From Paragonimus westermani (taxonomy: Eukaryota; Platyhelminthes; Trematoda; Plagiorchiida; Troglotrematidae), in NCBI GenBank assembly GCA_008508345.1, contig QNGE01000846.1:146195-210194 (forward strand): DNA of 64,000 nt. Direction: 5' to 3'. The position numbers and the translations under genes were made by a program. Under the pieces are notes generated by a model that saw only the letters and a program-made list of their open reading frames with translations, did not search any database and had not been told where the DNA came from. Below, in pieces: positions 10,173 to 23,564 of this stretch. Each line of letters begins with the position of its first letter. Position 1 is the first letter of the stretch.

Positions 10173-13100
10173 GCCTGTCGAGTAGGTGTTATTAGAAGGT
10201 CCGTTTCCCGCACATCGGTAAGGTTGTCAGGCCTCCTCTTTCATACTTAGTTACATATGGGATGGAATCCCATAAAAACAGGGATCTTATTCCAATCATC
10301 CAATCCTACAGGCTTGAGAATGAAATCGAGACTTTCTTGAATTCACCCAGGTTTTAGTCGTGTGTCAAGCGGAAATCTCAGTTGTCCGATTGGGTACTTG
10401 AAACCGCGGTGACTGGTTGTCCGTCCAACTATACCGAACTATCATTGGAGATTCAGTAGACACATGCGTGCATTTCACCTGGTTGTATCCACTGGTAGGA
10501 TATGGTTATATGTCTGACATTACCAAGCGAATCGGAGTAGATGTGCTACATGAAAGACTTCATGGCCGTGTCAAGGTCAGTTTCGCAACGTTGAAGCATA
10601 TTTCACTTTGGGTACTGATAATGACATCAGCTGAATACAAGGAGCACACATGTTGAGAAATGGTGTTGTAAAATCACATGTAAAATACCGGGTGGTACAA
10701 TCGGTTTGCCTTCAGGTTTATTTCATTGATCCCTGCAAACTTCACTTCAAGATATGCTCGTCTAACCTGAGGACAAATTTAGTTTATATTTATTTATATC
10801 CACATTCTTATATTTGTATTTACTTCGTTTAGATTTGTAAGACCAAGCATTATGTTCTGCGATTTGACACATTCTCTGTGCCAGAATTTAAGTAAAACAT
10901 TGTAACACAGCTGGGAACATTATAATACAGAGTGATCCCTGTGAATTTAGTAAACAGCTTCTCCATTGGTGGTTAACTGAACCACTGTTTCCGGATCATA
11001 AAACGTTCATAATTCGGGTACTTGATTCACTCTGACTGTGTTATAATCGATTTCAGGATACCAATGTGTCTTGAAGACACAAAACTGTCACGGTGTTGTT
11101 TCAAAAATTTCACTAAAACTGAACAGGAAAATTACATGGCGTTATTAATTGATGGTATTTATGTTAGTCACTGTCAGTGTTCAAAAACTATTCCGGTCAC
11201 TGTTTAGTTGCTGCCTTACTTAAGGTGTGTGGAGAAACTCGTTCAAAAATGAATTTAAACTTTTATCGTTTTTTGTTACGTCAGTAGATTAAGACAAATA
11301 AGAGGAATTTGAATGTCCAACCACAAAATTTCTTTAAGTCTGACTTGTCTCAATACAGCAAGAAAAAACTTATTTATGAAAAGCGATCAAAAACTGCCCA
11401 GAATTCGTTTTTAAGTTTTGCTGTTGCTACACAGTAGAATATTTTGGTTGATAAGGTTGAATGTCATTCAGGGGTGATTGCGGCTTTTCACATCCTAGCC
11501 ACTCCTTTGAGAAAACCTGTAACAACTCAAAGTTTCACTCTTGTCAGAGCTGACCAACAGCGAGCGTACTGAGTATTATCCATAAATGAATGTGACTGTG
11601 TTTGTATATGCTGAACCAAATACTCTTAATTTGAAGAGGCTAATTTAAAAGTCTATGGAAATGCGAAAAAAGCGATCAGTTGTGTGCTATTCAAGATATA
11701 CTACTTTCTAATTTCATGTAATGTTTTGCTCAAACGGTGAGCTTCACACCATAATTTGCATCCATCGGTTTGAAATTAACCAGTTTGATAAACTAATCCA
11801 CACTAATTTCCTCGGATATTTTAGTTTGCTGGGTGAAAAAGTAGTTTTGTTTTTATGCGTGTTAGTTTCTGTTTGATTTTTTTTCAACAGCATTTGCATT
11901 CAAAGCCAGTTACGGAACACCATTCAGATGTTCATTAAGTGATGTGAAATTATGCTACTACTGTTGCGACAACATGATCCGGTAATATTAATAACGCTCA
12001 AAATATCGTATTAATCTAAGCGAGATCAATCACGGACTCAACCAAAACCGATATCTTTGTAGGTTGATCTCAACTGAGAGCGTCGAACGCATCCATCGGC
12101 AGTACACGAGGTACCACTGGGGGACAAATTTTATTAGTCTGGAATGAAGCTGATTATAATCGCTTGTACGATGTGCCCTATTGTTTGAGTATTGTAGTTT
12201 AGCCTCACCACTGAACATTTTCGAAAGAGTCCCAATGCTGCGAGTGCTCCAGTAACGCCACTCCCTCGGCCGATTAACAGGCCATTATGAACTACTGATC
12301 CTGGAGGGTCTTCATATGGCTAGAAACTAACCACCAAGTAGACGTGTTGATGTGTATTCAGTAAACATACCAGATAGCATAGATTTTTTGTGGTCAACAT
12401 TTGGATGACTCCTGTCAGCTGAGTGAGATGCTTTTGATATGAACCATCTGTATGTATATCCACATCTGCTTACGCTACTTGTCCAATCCGCGCTCGCCAG
12501 CATCCGATGCAGTGGGTGATTTCGAAGTTGTATGTGATTCGTTCTCGTCTGAGTACTGAATCAGAATTATCAATATATTGTCAGTCCTTAATTACGAGCT
12601 GCATTGCGTGAATGAGCTACAGTCGAGGCACCCCATACTTACGGGGATATGCAATACGCACGAATTGAATCGTTCTAACCTGCGTGTGATATTCGACTGG
12701 TTTTCAGTAAACTTAATAAATAACAATCAAATAAAATAACTCTGCCCAATGTTGTCTTCTGGTTCGACCACCAACATCAGTATGCACGACCAGCAACGGA
12801 TCACAGGGTCTCAGTTGCGTACAACCTAGTCAAGGCCATCTGACTGGAAGATAACAGGTTTTGAGAGGCAAAAATGTGGTACCAAATGCAGTGGTTTGTC
12901 CACGAGAAGAAGCACTGCGATCAGTTAGCGTTGGATCATAAAGTTCAGGAGAAATTTCGTTGGACCGAAAGAAAGCGTCTCGCATGGAAGTAGTCACTTT
13001 TAGAAGGAATATCTATCACGAGTAATTGTATTCTCTTCGGTATTCTTTAGACCGAAACTAGTGAAGTAACTAATAAAACCGCACATTCCCTCCGCAGACA

Positions 13101-16100
13101 TATGGAATATAATCAGGTGTAAGAGAAAAAAGCGAATTTGAAAGACGCTGAATAAAAGAAACTACGAGGCACCGAAGGCTATGGAGAATTTGAGGGTGAA
13201 ATTCTGAGATCAAGCGTCACTTGGTAGGTAGTCACATTCACAAAATGCATTAATCTAGGTATCACAGTACATTTGCTTGGTTGTTGATAAGACGCACACT
13301 TACTTCGCCAGCACAACAGAACGAAACCACTGGTAGTCGAAACTCAGAAGGAAGCTTACTAATCGACTAAACAAATCATTTCAGAATGCCTCGAATAGTT
13401 CGGAATTCCGTAATCATTTTCAACAATAGGGATATATCTGAAGATTGTGAACCTGGAATTTTCAATGTGTTGAGAACTTTTCGACAGTGTTATATCAGAA
13501 TGCATTCATTACACCTGGGGAGGAAATATAATATTTATACGTCAGTTTGGAGAAGTGCGATTAACATTCGAACGAAAGTTTGAATAAGTTGAGTGAAGCT
13601 GCAAGTCCATCTGTTGAGTAAGTGAAACCCACGGCTAAATTCAAGGCAAGTAACGATTGACAGAAATTTGTTACTGAGCGTATCGAAATGGCTGCCAACG
13701 ACCAAACAATAAGGTTTCGGCATATCTCAAGAATTGTGGACTGTGAACAAGTATCAGGACTACAAATGATGATGCAGTACTGACGTTGCGCTCTGTGACC
13801 GAAAAGTGCTTTGTGATGGACGTCTCAACGACTTCGGGATATACACCCTGCTTCTGTCTTCGAGCGTACATTCTATTCTACCGATATAACCATTTTCGGA
13901 ACTGCAGGAGGACTGATACAATGACGGGCATGAAAAATGTCTCCGATTTCAGACAAGTTAGGTAGAGAACTTGATAATTTGTGGGAGTAGAACAAGTTTT
14001 GTCACGTTATTCGTGCGTTTCCATGTGTTTAACTATTTTCCCAACAGTGTTTATTTACTAGGTCATCATTGAGAGATAATTTGACGTGGAAAATTTTTAA
14101 ACACCCCTACCATTGAGTTTATCGAGGGAGTAGAATAAGTTCGTTTCAGCTGGTTTGTCTATGAGTAGCACTCGCTATACAAGTCTATCTGTACTTCTAA
14201 CCATTTCATTTGCGTAAACGTTTATCTGATGTTCAAGAGTAAGGGGAATGTGCGAACTTAACCGCTGACGTCTCAAACCACTGTTCATCACAGTCTTGGT
14301 AAATCGGATATAATGGACGCAACGCTTCTACAAGGAATACACAGCTCAATGATTTCCATTTCCGTTTTTGATGCTACCGCATTTTACAGTGTTATTCTAA
14401 TGTTTTATGTTCCCGGCCGAAATGCAACCAAAATCCCGGCATATGTTCTTATCACTGTTGATAGACACCTCTATGTGACACTGATTCTATCTGAACCACG
14501 GAAACAAAATTGTCATTGTATGCTTGCCACGGGTTTTGTCACTGAGTGCAACCAACGACCCGGCTCGGTTTGCACTTCTACCAATTTCACTTAAGTCGTA
14601 TTTTCTGTTCGCGTTTTAATGCCGTTCATACCATAACAGGTGACGAGATTGTGAAGGATGAATTCATGTTGTAAATTGTCTCCCGACAACTTTATTCAAA
14701 TGGCTCAAGACGACTCGTCGATTCCATCTGTGTTCTTATTCGGTGGGTTCATGATGAATACGGGTGAATTGTTCAAAAAGCTTCGTGTGAGGAACAAATT
14801 ACGGGAAGCATTGATGTTGGTGATGGACTTTGGTTGTTTTGCCATCTGCTATATTTTACTAGGATGTAACGTAAAGGTTAGCATCGTCTGTAATCGAGTT
14901 CAAAGGTTGGACGAGGAAATTAGCTACAAATAACTACTTTTTTCAGGCATTACAAACCACAATTGAACCTATGCTTCTCTTTCTCGAAAAAACGTGTGAA
15001 TTGTTTTAAAGTTTTGAAGTAGACTTCAACTGACGGGCCAATTCTTGCCTGAGCGCTCAGGCACTCAGCCGAGTGGATTCCTTGCTGACACCCGATATTT
15101 GAGTACACTCTATTCTGACTAAGTGTTTTGTCACAGCTCGAACTAATTTCGATAACTACAAAAAAACAAAGTCATCAGTTCCTTATTACACGATATGCAA
15201 GAAACAATATTTGGAGACAGCCTAAGACTTTCTTCATTTGGGTTGCTTTTTTCTATGTTCAAGATATACTAATCATGAGATGCAATCAATGTGGCACCCA
15301 AGGTGAACTTTTGCTCTTCTGTTTGCATTGTGAAAGTGAACTATGTGACAAGTTTCTGTCAGAGAAACCCATTTTTTTCCGTCTAAAACCGCCTCCTTCC
15401 TCGAGAAAACGATCCTACCTAATCACAATAGGCGGAAATGTCGTGAACATTCCAGATGTGACCTTCACCACTTATCTGTTTGGCCTCTATTCCGCCATGC
15501 TCATTGGTAGCTTAAGGACCTTAACTACTTTTTTGATGTCTGTCCTTCGTTTATTCTGATTCGAGAATGTTGGTAAGTCACTAAGACCCCACGAATACCA
15601 TGCAATTTACTCCTTGTCGCACACGTTTTCGGTGCAAAACAAAGTTGCATTCTTGCACCCGTCTTTGGACTCATCTTAGGCCCAATTAATGGAACCGCCG
15701 CGTATTTTCAGGACCAAGATTTGTCGCGTTAGTTATATCAAGTTGGAGGACCCGATTTCCTATCAATCGCTTTATTATACCGTGGACGAACAAGCGTATT
15801 GAGTCAAAGGTCACAACACTTCCTATGTTCGTTTTGTAATGTTTATTCATCTTCAAGCAGGCGACTTGTGATTTACGACAAATTTTTCCTGTTGACACTG
15901 ATCGTCACAGTAAAGGTATGCAACCGATTGTTTGTAAACATTGTATTGCTTGTAAAATAGTACCATGAAACCTTTGATCAGAGTCTTTTTCTGAATTAGG
16001 TGGTCGTTATTTTCTTACGCTTTGCTCGAAGACGATTCGGTCGTAACAATTAGTATCTGACCGTTTTCCGACCACCACATATTTGTACATGCAGTAATAG

Positions 16101-16880
16101 TCTCTAAAAGCATTTCTTACTAAAGGATAGCAGTGTAACCATGTGGTTGCAAACAGGATGGGGGACTGTCAAAATTGATCGGACTTAGACGAAAGCCTAT
16201 GTAACGATGGTTGATTGACAAAAGATGAACAACCTTGATAATGTGAATTGTTAGTATATCTGGCATTCAAATCTCCAAAATACGGTGAGGTTACCTGTCT
16301 TAAAAAGATTTTCCTCAGCGTCACTTTAACCAGAATTGGGTATCAAAATCCTTTGCTATGATTTCAGTGTATTTCACATCGTCCGTTACCTCCCACATTG
16401 AATATGATCGCTTTCACACTATCCTACGCATTTTGATGAGGACACTGTCGCCGTATTCGCTCGTTTTGACCACGATTTACCAGTGTAGGCCTTCGTTTAG
16501 AAAGAAAATAGCCTGCCAGATCGACAACAGCGACTTTCATACTGATTGATGAACAGCACGCTTGTCATTCGCTGTTCCTCGTTAACATTTGGTTTAGCTT
16601 TCATCCATGGTTGAGACAGTCTGAGCGACTTCATGCAGCTGCTGATAGGAGAATATAAACAGTCTGCTACTGTTTACCCCTATATCTGGTTTAGAGGTGC
16701 ATTGCAATTTTATCTTGAAGCCATGTACCTAAATTCTTTGTTAGCTATTTAGTCACGCTTTGTTTCTTCGCTCTACAAGATCGATGAGATTTAATTTTGG
16801 TTTCGTGTTATTTCGAAGAACCCATTCAAACTGATGAACGGTTACGTGGAAATGATAAGGCCTACTATGACCAATTCTAA
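10173..16880. other. Gene-poor stretch with one Cys-rich frame
   Basis: Anonymous AT-rich DNA. Open frames of 60 to 93 codons occur in both strands with no recognised family. The only frame worth separate mention is at 15128-15559. A short AT-rich patch lies around 10780-10830. No repeat copies were detected by eye before the SINE fragment at 16881. Confidence 0.55.
15128..15559 (+). other. Hypothetical frame with a Cys-rich (zinc-finger-like) patch
   Basis: A 143-codon frame, function unknown. From the ATG at 15275 it reads MRCNQCGTQGELLLFCLHCE and continues SELCDK, a C-x2-C...C-x2-C-x4-C spacing that resembles half of a B-box or RING-like zinc site. A following Cys/His pair that would finish such a site is missing (CDKF rather than CDKC...H). 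The rest is hydrophobic and not diagnostic. This could be an exon fragment of a zinc-binding protein, or chance; I lean to chance. Confidence 0.2.
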
Positions 16881-17005
16881 CAGGAACGAAACTTCAGTAT
16901 AGTGCTCCTTTTCGAAAGTGGCTGACTAAAAAGTCTATATGGGGATGCCAGTAGTACGATCGTTTGTGAGTAGTGCTCAGATTAAATAAACCTAGATTCC
17001 CTATT
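16881..17005 (+). repeat. tRNA-derived SINE, 3' fragment (copy C)
   Basis: Matches the 3' half of the SINE at 18960-19215: GAACGAAACTT, AGTGCTCCTTTTCGAAAG, GGCTGACTAAAAAGTCTAT, then GTGCTCAGATTA and an AAACCTAGATTCCC end. The tRNA-like head with the pol III boxes is absent, so this is a 5'-truncated copy, as retrotransposed elements often are. Confidence 0.7.
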
Positions 17006-17908
17006 GTTAATCAGTTAAACCAACGGAAGTGAAACTGGTAAATATCATGACACCTCAAGCAGTTAGCTACCTCAGTTAAGTCGGTCAGTTGTCTTTGTAA
17101 CACAAGATAACTCTAATGGTCAAACAATTTCAGTTTTCAATCTATAACTATTCGTTCACAGCTTCACTTACAATTACGAGGTGTATGTTGCTTATTGATA
17201 ATCAAAATTCAAATAACAACAACTGGTCGTTTTAAAGTAATTAACTCACGGGCATTTAGACGCGACATACCGGTCAATTGGTAGTTATGTGTGCTTCACT
17301 AATTACACTTGAAGAGAGTGGTTACTTCCGATGTGCTAACAAGTTCGACATAAGAGCTTTTACCAGTTCATAGACAATCGATTTGTACACCAGTTAACTA
17401 CACCAGTCCAGTTGTGGAAAATTATGTATTATACTATTGCCGATATGTTTCAACACTCACGATAAGAGAATATATGCCATCATAACATCACATACATTTT
17501 CTGACACATATAAGCACTTTCAACAAAACTAGCTAATGTGATTGTGGACGTTGCAGCTAATACTGACATCATTCTACTACCAAATGTAACATGGGTGGTC
17601 AGCTATCATAGCAAGTGGACACAAACTGTACCAGTTGGTCAGCGTGTTTCAGACGCTGACGAACACCCATTTTACCTACTCACTCAGTTGATCTATCTGT
17701 ATGTTGATTAGCACAAGAAAGCAACTACAATCACTGCACTTGCTTCTTCCGTTTATGTCCATCAATGTGGTGGAGAACTTGTTCCCTCAATTTGTCACTT
17801 GGATATGTTTACCTGCGATAATCAGGTAACCGTTTTAATAACAAGTGGTTTATTTATCTTGTACATCCACTGGTATCTCATTCAAATGTTTGTCAGCACT
17901 GATATCAT
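17006..17908. other. Anonymous intergenic or intronic DNA
   Basis: I see no gene, recognisable repeat or structured element in this interval. Confidence 0.5.
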
Positions 17909-18086
17909 CATCAGCGCAGAAAGAAGATATATGTTGCGACATGTTAACATTTCGTTTACTCTCATCAGTCGCAAACGTAAAACATGCAAGTTATATAAGA
18001 CAGACAATTAGATATAGACAGGGTATGGATACGCATACAATCACACCGCGTATTGTCATCACCACCACGGCAACCCTATAGGTTGC
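17909..18086 (+). repeat. Dispersed repeat with terminal hairpin, copy 1
   Basis: One of three related copies (others at 20425-20603 and 23565-23732). The core contains ATGTTAACATTTCGTTTACT, then CGCAAACGTAAAACATGCAA, and the 3' end is a small hairpin, GGCAACC-CTATA-GGTTGC. All three copies encode a similar short peptide start (MLTFRL.SS) in one frame, which may simply follow from DNA similarity. The class of element is unknown. Confidence 0.7.
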
Positions 18087-18959
18087 TTTACCCACTTTTG
18101 TGCACACAGCGCCGGTTGGTGAGCTCTAATCAACATGGCTTCGCTAAAGGCCAGTAGCTTCGGGTTCTGCTGATATCATTTGTTGACTAGCTTTCCTCCA
18201 GTAAGAAACAGTGATGTAGATTTCAATAGGCTGCAATTCGACTTATGCATACTCGTCTATGACGGTGTCTGTTTATCCTACACATGTAATGTAGTACGAA
18301 GCTGATCGTGTCACCATTGTTACACTAGGTAAATACTGTATGTATCTTGACAGTTATCTCACCAACATCAGTAGAAGGCACTTAACGAGAAACGTTGATA
18401 TCCAAATTAGATGTGGCCGGCAGTTAACACTGCATTGCTTATTCGAATTCGGGTCTGACTATTTATTCCAAATAGGTGTACTCCGTAGCTTGCAACAATC
18501 TACGTGGGGTATTAGATCGTGTGAACATTTACATGGCAAGCTGGCATGCAATTCAAAAGGAAAGCACCTAGTTGGTATGATTATTGAAACATAGTCAGAT
18601 TCCCCTGGCTACAGTACCATTTAATACAGTCAACTAATCTACACTATTAGTAACGGTGCCTCGCCCCACATGTATGAAACCTACATTGCCCTGGATTACG
18701 ATAGCCTTTAGAGTTGATCGATACCACCTGTTTTTCTGTCTTCCGATTTCCAGTCTAAACATGCCGTTTCTAAATGAATTATTCAAACTACCCGATTCCA
18801 TTTGTGTAGGTCGTAGAAACAGGGGCTGGTGTTTCAAAATAAATGTTGCTTCTTGTGTCGTTAGGCCCCGTAATGGGGCCAACTATGCGCACTTTGCGCA
18901 CAGTCCAAGATGCTGTTATTGGTGAGGTATAGACTTCAATAATTAATGATAGAGCAGAT
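18087..18959. other. Anonymous DNA
   Basis: No gene recognised. Overlapping frames of 82 and 89 codons lie on opposite strands at 18634-18925, without known motifs. A small perfect hairpin GGCCCC-GTAAT-GGGGCC lies near 18863-18880, followed by two TGCGCA words. Confidence 0.45.
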
Positions 18960-19215
18960 TTGATAATTCGGTCGTGCCTAATGTGAGGTCAATGGCGCAG
19001 TGGTTAACACGGTTGCCTCATGATTGGAATGTCCGGAGTTCAAATCCCGGCCGTGGCAAGGATATGCACTACTGACTAGCTCTAGTGAGAGCGAAACTCG
19101 AGTCTAGTGCTTCTTTTCGAAAGAGGCTGACTGGAAAGTCTATCTGAATGCGAACGCTGCGATCAAATGTGAGTGATGGTCAACCTGAAGATAGAGCAAA
19201 TCTCGATTCTTCAGT
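18960..19215 (+). repeat. tRNA-derived SINE, fullest copy (copy A)
   Basis: A short interspersed element with a tRNA-like head carrying both internal RNA polymerase III promoter boxes, followed by a tRNA-unrelated body with AGTGCTTCTTTTCGAAAG and GGCTGACTGGAAAGTCTATC. A second long copy lies on the minus strand at 48140-48405, and a 3' fragment at 16881-17005. Homology between the two long copies begins at GATAATTCGGTCGTGCCTA (about 18961). The tRNA arms no longer pair, so this is not a tRNA gene. It would depend on a LINE for movement. Confidence 0.8.
18993..19047 (+). promoter_or_regulatory. Pol III internal promoter (A and B boxes) of the SINE
   Basis: A box TGGCGCAGTGG at 18993-19003 and B box GTTCAAATCC at 19038-19047. 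The roughly 45-base spacing is that of a tRNA gene. Confidence 0.75.
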
Positions 19216-20424
19216 TCAGTTGGATTTTTTTCTACGTGGCTTCATAAGGAGCTGATTACCATCCACCTTTAGATGGAATTGCACCGAAATACTCTTTGTG
19301 GTTCGCTCACTGCTATCTTCAAAAACTTACTTGTTTGCTCAGAACTACTTAAATTCAATCGGCGATTTAGGTTAGTGTTGCCGCTTCATTCGCGGCAGGC
19401 GATCTGACGAAGTTTCTGTCATGAGCAAAACGTTACCTATACACCAACTTGACGATTGCCTGCAGCCTGTTCTTAAGCTATGAATTCACACACAGTCTCA
19501 AGCTTATTTTAGCAGAATTCTTTCTCCTTTCTTCTATCTGTCCCACTGGAGTACCCTATCTACCACATCTGTTCGCATTGCGACAGTTGACCATCTACAT
19601 CGAGGAAATGATCATGTGAGCTATGAGATCAGGTGATATGTTGTATAACTGCAAGTCTTCATTTGAATATGCGCCTTTATCTCCGACTAGTCCGTACACC
19701 GTGGTTACTGATTTCCATTTCCGACCATTGTTTCAGTAAGCATGTGTGTTAAATAATTTCAGTCCTTCCTGTTGGTTTTTAGTGCATCTTAACTGACCAA
19801 TAGGCCCATTCGAGACGACTACGCACCAATGCTGCGTCCTTAGCATAGTGGCCAAACTGATCGATACCCATAAGCTTGAACACTCACGTGTCAATATGCA
19901 CTTGCACTGGGCATGCTTGTCTGGTCACGTACTGTGACAGCAGCGGTTGGTCGAGTGTTAGAGCTACTAACAGCATCGGGTTATTTGTGTCGGAACATTA
20001 GGTGAACTAAAGGTCCCTGGTGATATTCTCACCTTCTGGTTGGCTGTTGGTGGTAAAGAATGAGAATATAACGGCTATAAACAGAATCCTGTGGCTACCG
20101 GTTGGAAAGTTATGCAAAAAGCTCATATTACACAGGCAAACTTGTAGAATAAATAAGAAGCGTATAACATCAAATTAGCCAAGAATTTTGTTTCTGTTAA
20201 TTTAATGCTGAAAACGATTACACACAAATACAGTCGTGAGCTAAAACAGTTGAGAACGTGGTTTGAGTTGTCTGTAATGATTGTCTGAGTTACTGAATAG
20301 TTTAATTATTTCTGAGTGCATACTTAACTGGGCTATCAGTGATAACCAGGACTTTAGAATGCAGCACAAAGGACACGAATTTCAGACGAGTCACGATAAC
20401 CGATGGATTTGGGTCACAGAATGG
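19216..20424. other. Anonymous DNA
   Basis: I see no gene, recognisable repeat or structured element in this interval. Confidence 0.5.
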
Positions 20425-20603
20425 TCATCAGTGCAGAAAAAAGTCATATGTGGACATGTTAACATTTCGTTTAATCTCATCGGTCAGAAACGTAAGATAT
20501 GCAGGCTATACACAGAAGACAATTAGAAATAACCAGGGTGAAGAGACGCATACGTTCACATCAAATGAAATGTGACCACTGTTACGGCAACACAACGAGT
20601 TGC
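20425..20603 (+). repeat. Dispersed repeat with terminal hairpin, copy 2
   Basis: Starts at TCATCAGTGCAGAAA, contains ATGTTAACATTTCGTTTAAT and CAGAAACGTAAGATATGCAG, and ends in the hairpin GGCAAC-ACAACGA-GTTGC. Similarity to copies 1 and 3 falls away outside these limits. Open frames of 60 to 81 codons over this stretch are repeat-derived. Confidence 0.7.
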
Positions 20604-22632
20604 TTAAACCATAGAAGGTGGTCACGAGTATTCCAAATTACCAACGTCCGAGAAGCATGGACGGCACTGGGTTACAAATAAGCTGCTGATGTGAGAACGG
20701 AGCTATAACGCTGTTCGTGATACGACAGTGCAAGAAACTCAGTTGTAAGATCCATGTTATGTGGTTACGCAGGCAACAGGAACAGCAGTCAGGTATGCAC
20801 TGTTAGTGGTTTTTGTGACTTATGTTTAATGTGGTAAATCCCCAGATGACGTGTAGAGTACAAGGTGTGAACACCGCTGACTGTGAAGATCATTACTCAA
20901 CAAATTAACCGTCCATCAAGGTTTTCGGAAATATCAGCTGATAATCAGCTTTTAAGCTAGGTTATCGGCATAGCAAGTGACGATAAAACTGGGAATGCGT
21001 CGATAGTTTCGTGGACCACCTATCACGTTCCAATGACACAAACCGAAATGAAACATTCTTCAATCTTCTATTCAACTGCACAATCTGTAGGAAAATGACA
21101 TTCGTTTCGTTAGCGAATGCGGACTGTCCGGCACGTACACTAATTACTCACAAACGACGACAAACGGACTGCTCATCGTATTCGGTTCAGTATGTATGCC
21201 ACAGACAAACACCGGTGCGTGACACAGCACTAACAAGCCGGTTAGAAAAGCCCAAATGGGGTCAATCATAACTTGAAAACTGTCCACAGTTGAAATCACT
21301 CTTCGCATCCGTAGGCATCCTCCAGTTACCCGCTTTGGAGATAACTATGAACTTGAGTTTCGCACTTGCTACAGTACATTAATAATGCATATTCTCCCTT
21401 TGGACCTGGGGTTGTGCTCTGGTTTGCATTCTTATATGGTAGCCAAGTTGACCACTGCGTCGTTGCCCTGATATCAGACCCGAGTGGTGACTCGTATGTA
21501 AACTCTCAACCAAATTTGCCTGTGGGTAATTACTTGGACTGAACAGGTTATGTAATCATGATCATCATCTCATCAGCCATCCATATTTTTAAAATCCACT
21601 GCTATGTTACTAAACTGGACTTCAGTCAAACATGGTCATCCTAACATTGATAACGAACTATTCGTCCAAATAGTGTACCTTCTCCTCTGCGTGATTATCC
21701 CGTATGTGTTGGATATGTGTTGTACATAAATACATACGTATACACATTATCAGGTATATACATATGTATGTTGTATGTAGTCTAGGAATGAAACACTGGA
21801 AACGAACTGGTTCGATACACATCCCTGTTTAAATTAGGTATATTTACGTATTTTAATGGATTGTCTGATCCCTCACAAGGCTACATCTGCAGTCGATGAC
21901 CCCAGGACTGAGAATATACAATCGAACTAAAAATCACAGGGTACATCAAACATTCTTTTTTTCCTGGAAATTAAAAGGCGACCTGGACAGGATAAACTGA
22001 GGATCAGGCGCACTCGACCACTGGTTTCTTATTCAGATGGACTCTCCAAGAAGATTTTCTAAAACGTTCGTGAGATGAAACAATTGTGCCAACTTAACGA
22101 AGTCGGATGCGCCACTCATACGACCATACAAACTATCGACTCATTCGTCTGACTGAGCGATACCAACGAATAGCCAGTTGCCAGTATGTTGTATGGAAAT
22201 GGGGTGGCTCCATTTGTTACAATGATCACCACGGAACTAACCAGACTGACCTGGTTAACGCAGATAGTAGCGTGGTCATTTAGTCCACGAGACGATGTTA
22301 AAGGCAAGGTTAACTCATTCCAATGAAAAGGCAGAGGGCCTAGAAATAATCACATCAAACCAAACACACTGAGTCTACATGAAGTGGGAACGTTTACCGT
22401 ACTAGATAGGCGACAACTCTTCCAAGCCGAAGCCGGCGCATTTCAAGCTTGGTTTGTTTCATCTACTTAAAACGCACGATTTTGGGAAAAATTCTCGAAA
22501 GGTTAAAGAGTCCTACCCATTGATTGCAGAAAAAGCTTACATGAAGTATTCAGCTGAACAGATGAACAGATAATGAACGACAGGTGGACGTACGTCAGCC
22601 CTGTGACCCATTTATTATCGAACGGCTAATGA

Positions 22633-22667
22633 GTATATACATATACATATACATATATATATATATA
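22633..22667. repeat. Microsatellite, TATACA then TA
   Basis: Tandem ATACAT units pass into a pure TA run. Confidence 0.9.
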
Positions 22668-23181
22668 GCACGCCCATAATACGTACTCCCGTTACAGGGT
22701 TAACAGAACTCGATCGGTATACAAGCAACACGTGCAAAATGGTGTTGCCCATATTCGGACCCGTGTATCTTCTGCAGACGAGAATAAGTCCCGTAATCAC
22801 TTACTCAAAATGAATGAAACAACAAACCCCGAAACAATTGACGATCGATTAGAATATTGAAGGGGCAGTGAGTCAGGGCGTACGTCATCTACTATGTACA
22901 CAAGCCGGAGTTCAACTATCCACTGGAGAAAAAGTGTACTGCTGACTAGCCTTACCATGAGCAGGAACTGAGTCCATAGCTTCGTAGCTGAGCAGCGTGA
23001 TTAGGAATTCCATCTGAACACGTTAAATTATACCGGGTGTGAATGGTATTCGAATTTTGACAATGATAGATTTATTGTTCAGTTCGGCTGTAATTTTTCA
23101 TTCATCAGTACTTACCGATACGTTCCAAAGTTCGACAATACGCTGAGCTCCTCACATACCAAACACACTTGTTTATGTTTC

Positions 23182-23204
23182 TATGTATGTATGTATGTAT
23201 GTAT
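23182..23204. repeat. Microsatellite, (TATG)n
   Basis: About five tandem TATG units. Confidence 0.9.
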
Positions 23205-23564
23205 TGCGAATTCATTTGTGTCAACAAGGTATATGTCATTGTTACCGAATTACATCACGTTAAAGAGAATCACAAGGACGGGAGCTCAGTCGCACTAAAC
23301 TAGATTGGAGAAACCTACACTTGAAGCCATTCGATTTCTGGTGTGCTCAAATTTTAGGGTAAGATCCAATTTTGTTGCGTCCTATCATACACACCTACGA
23401 TTCGTGAGCATATAAATCACACCGTTCAAATTGGCAAATTAATCTATGTCCATTGAAGCAATCTATGACTCTGAAAACAAAGGTTTAAATTAACTTACAA
23501 TCCGAATCAACAAACGTATCTAAGTTCATATTCGAAAAACGCTGAGAGATAAAATAACGTGCTG

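Larger units (their letters stand above)
20604..23564. other. Anonymous DNA with simple repeats
   Basis: No gene recognised. It holds an imperfect (ATAC/ATGT)-rich patch around 21721-21780, a TA/TATACA microsatellite at 22633-22667 and a TATG tract at 23182-23204. Open frames of up to 86 codons have no known motifs. Confidence 0.5.

Noticed and set aside
18985..19060. A tRNA gene
   Set aside because: A and B boxes are good, but the T arm and acceptor do not pair, and related copies occur elsewhere; it is a SINE.
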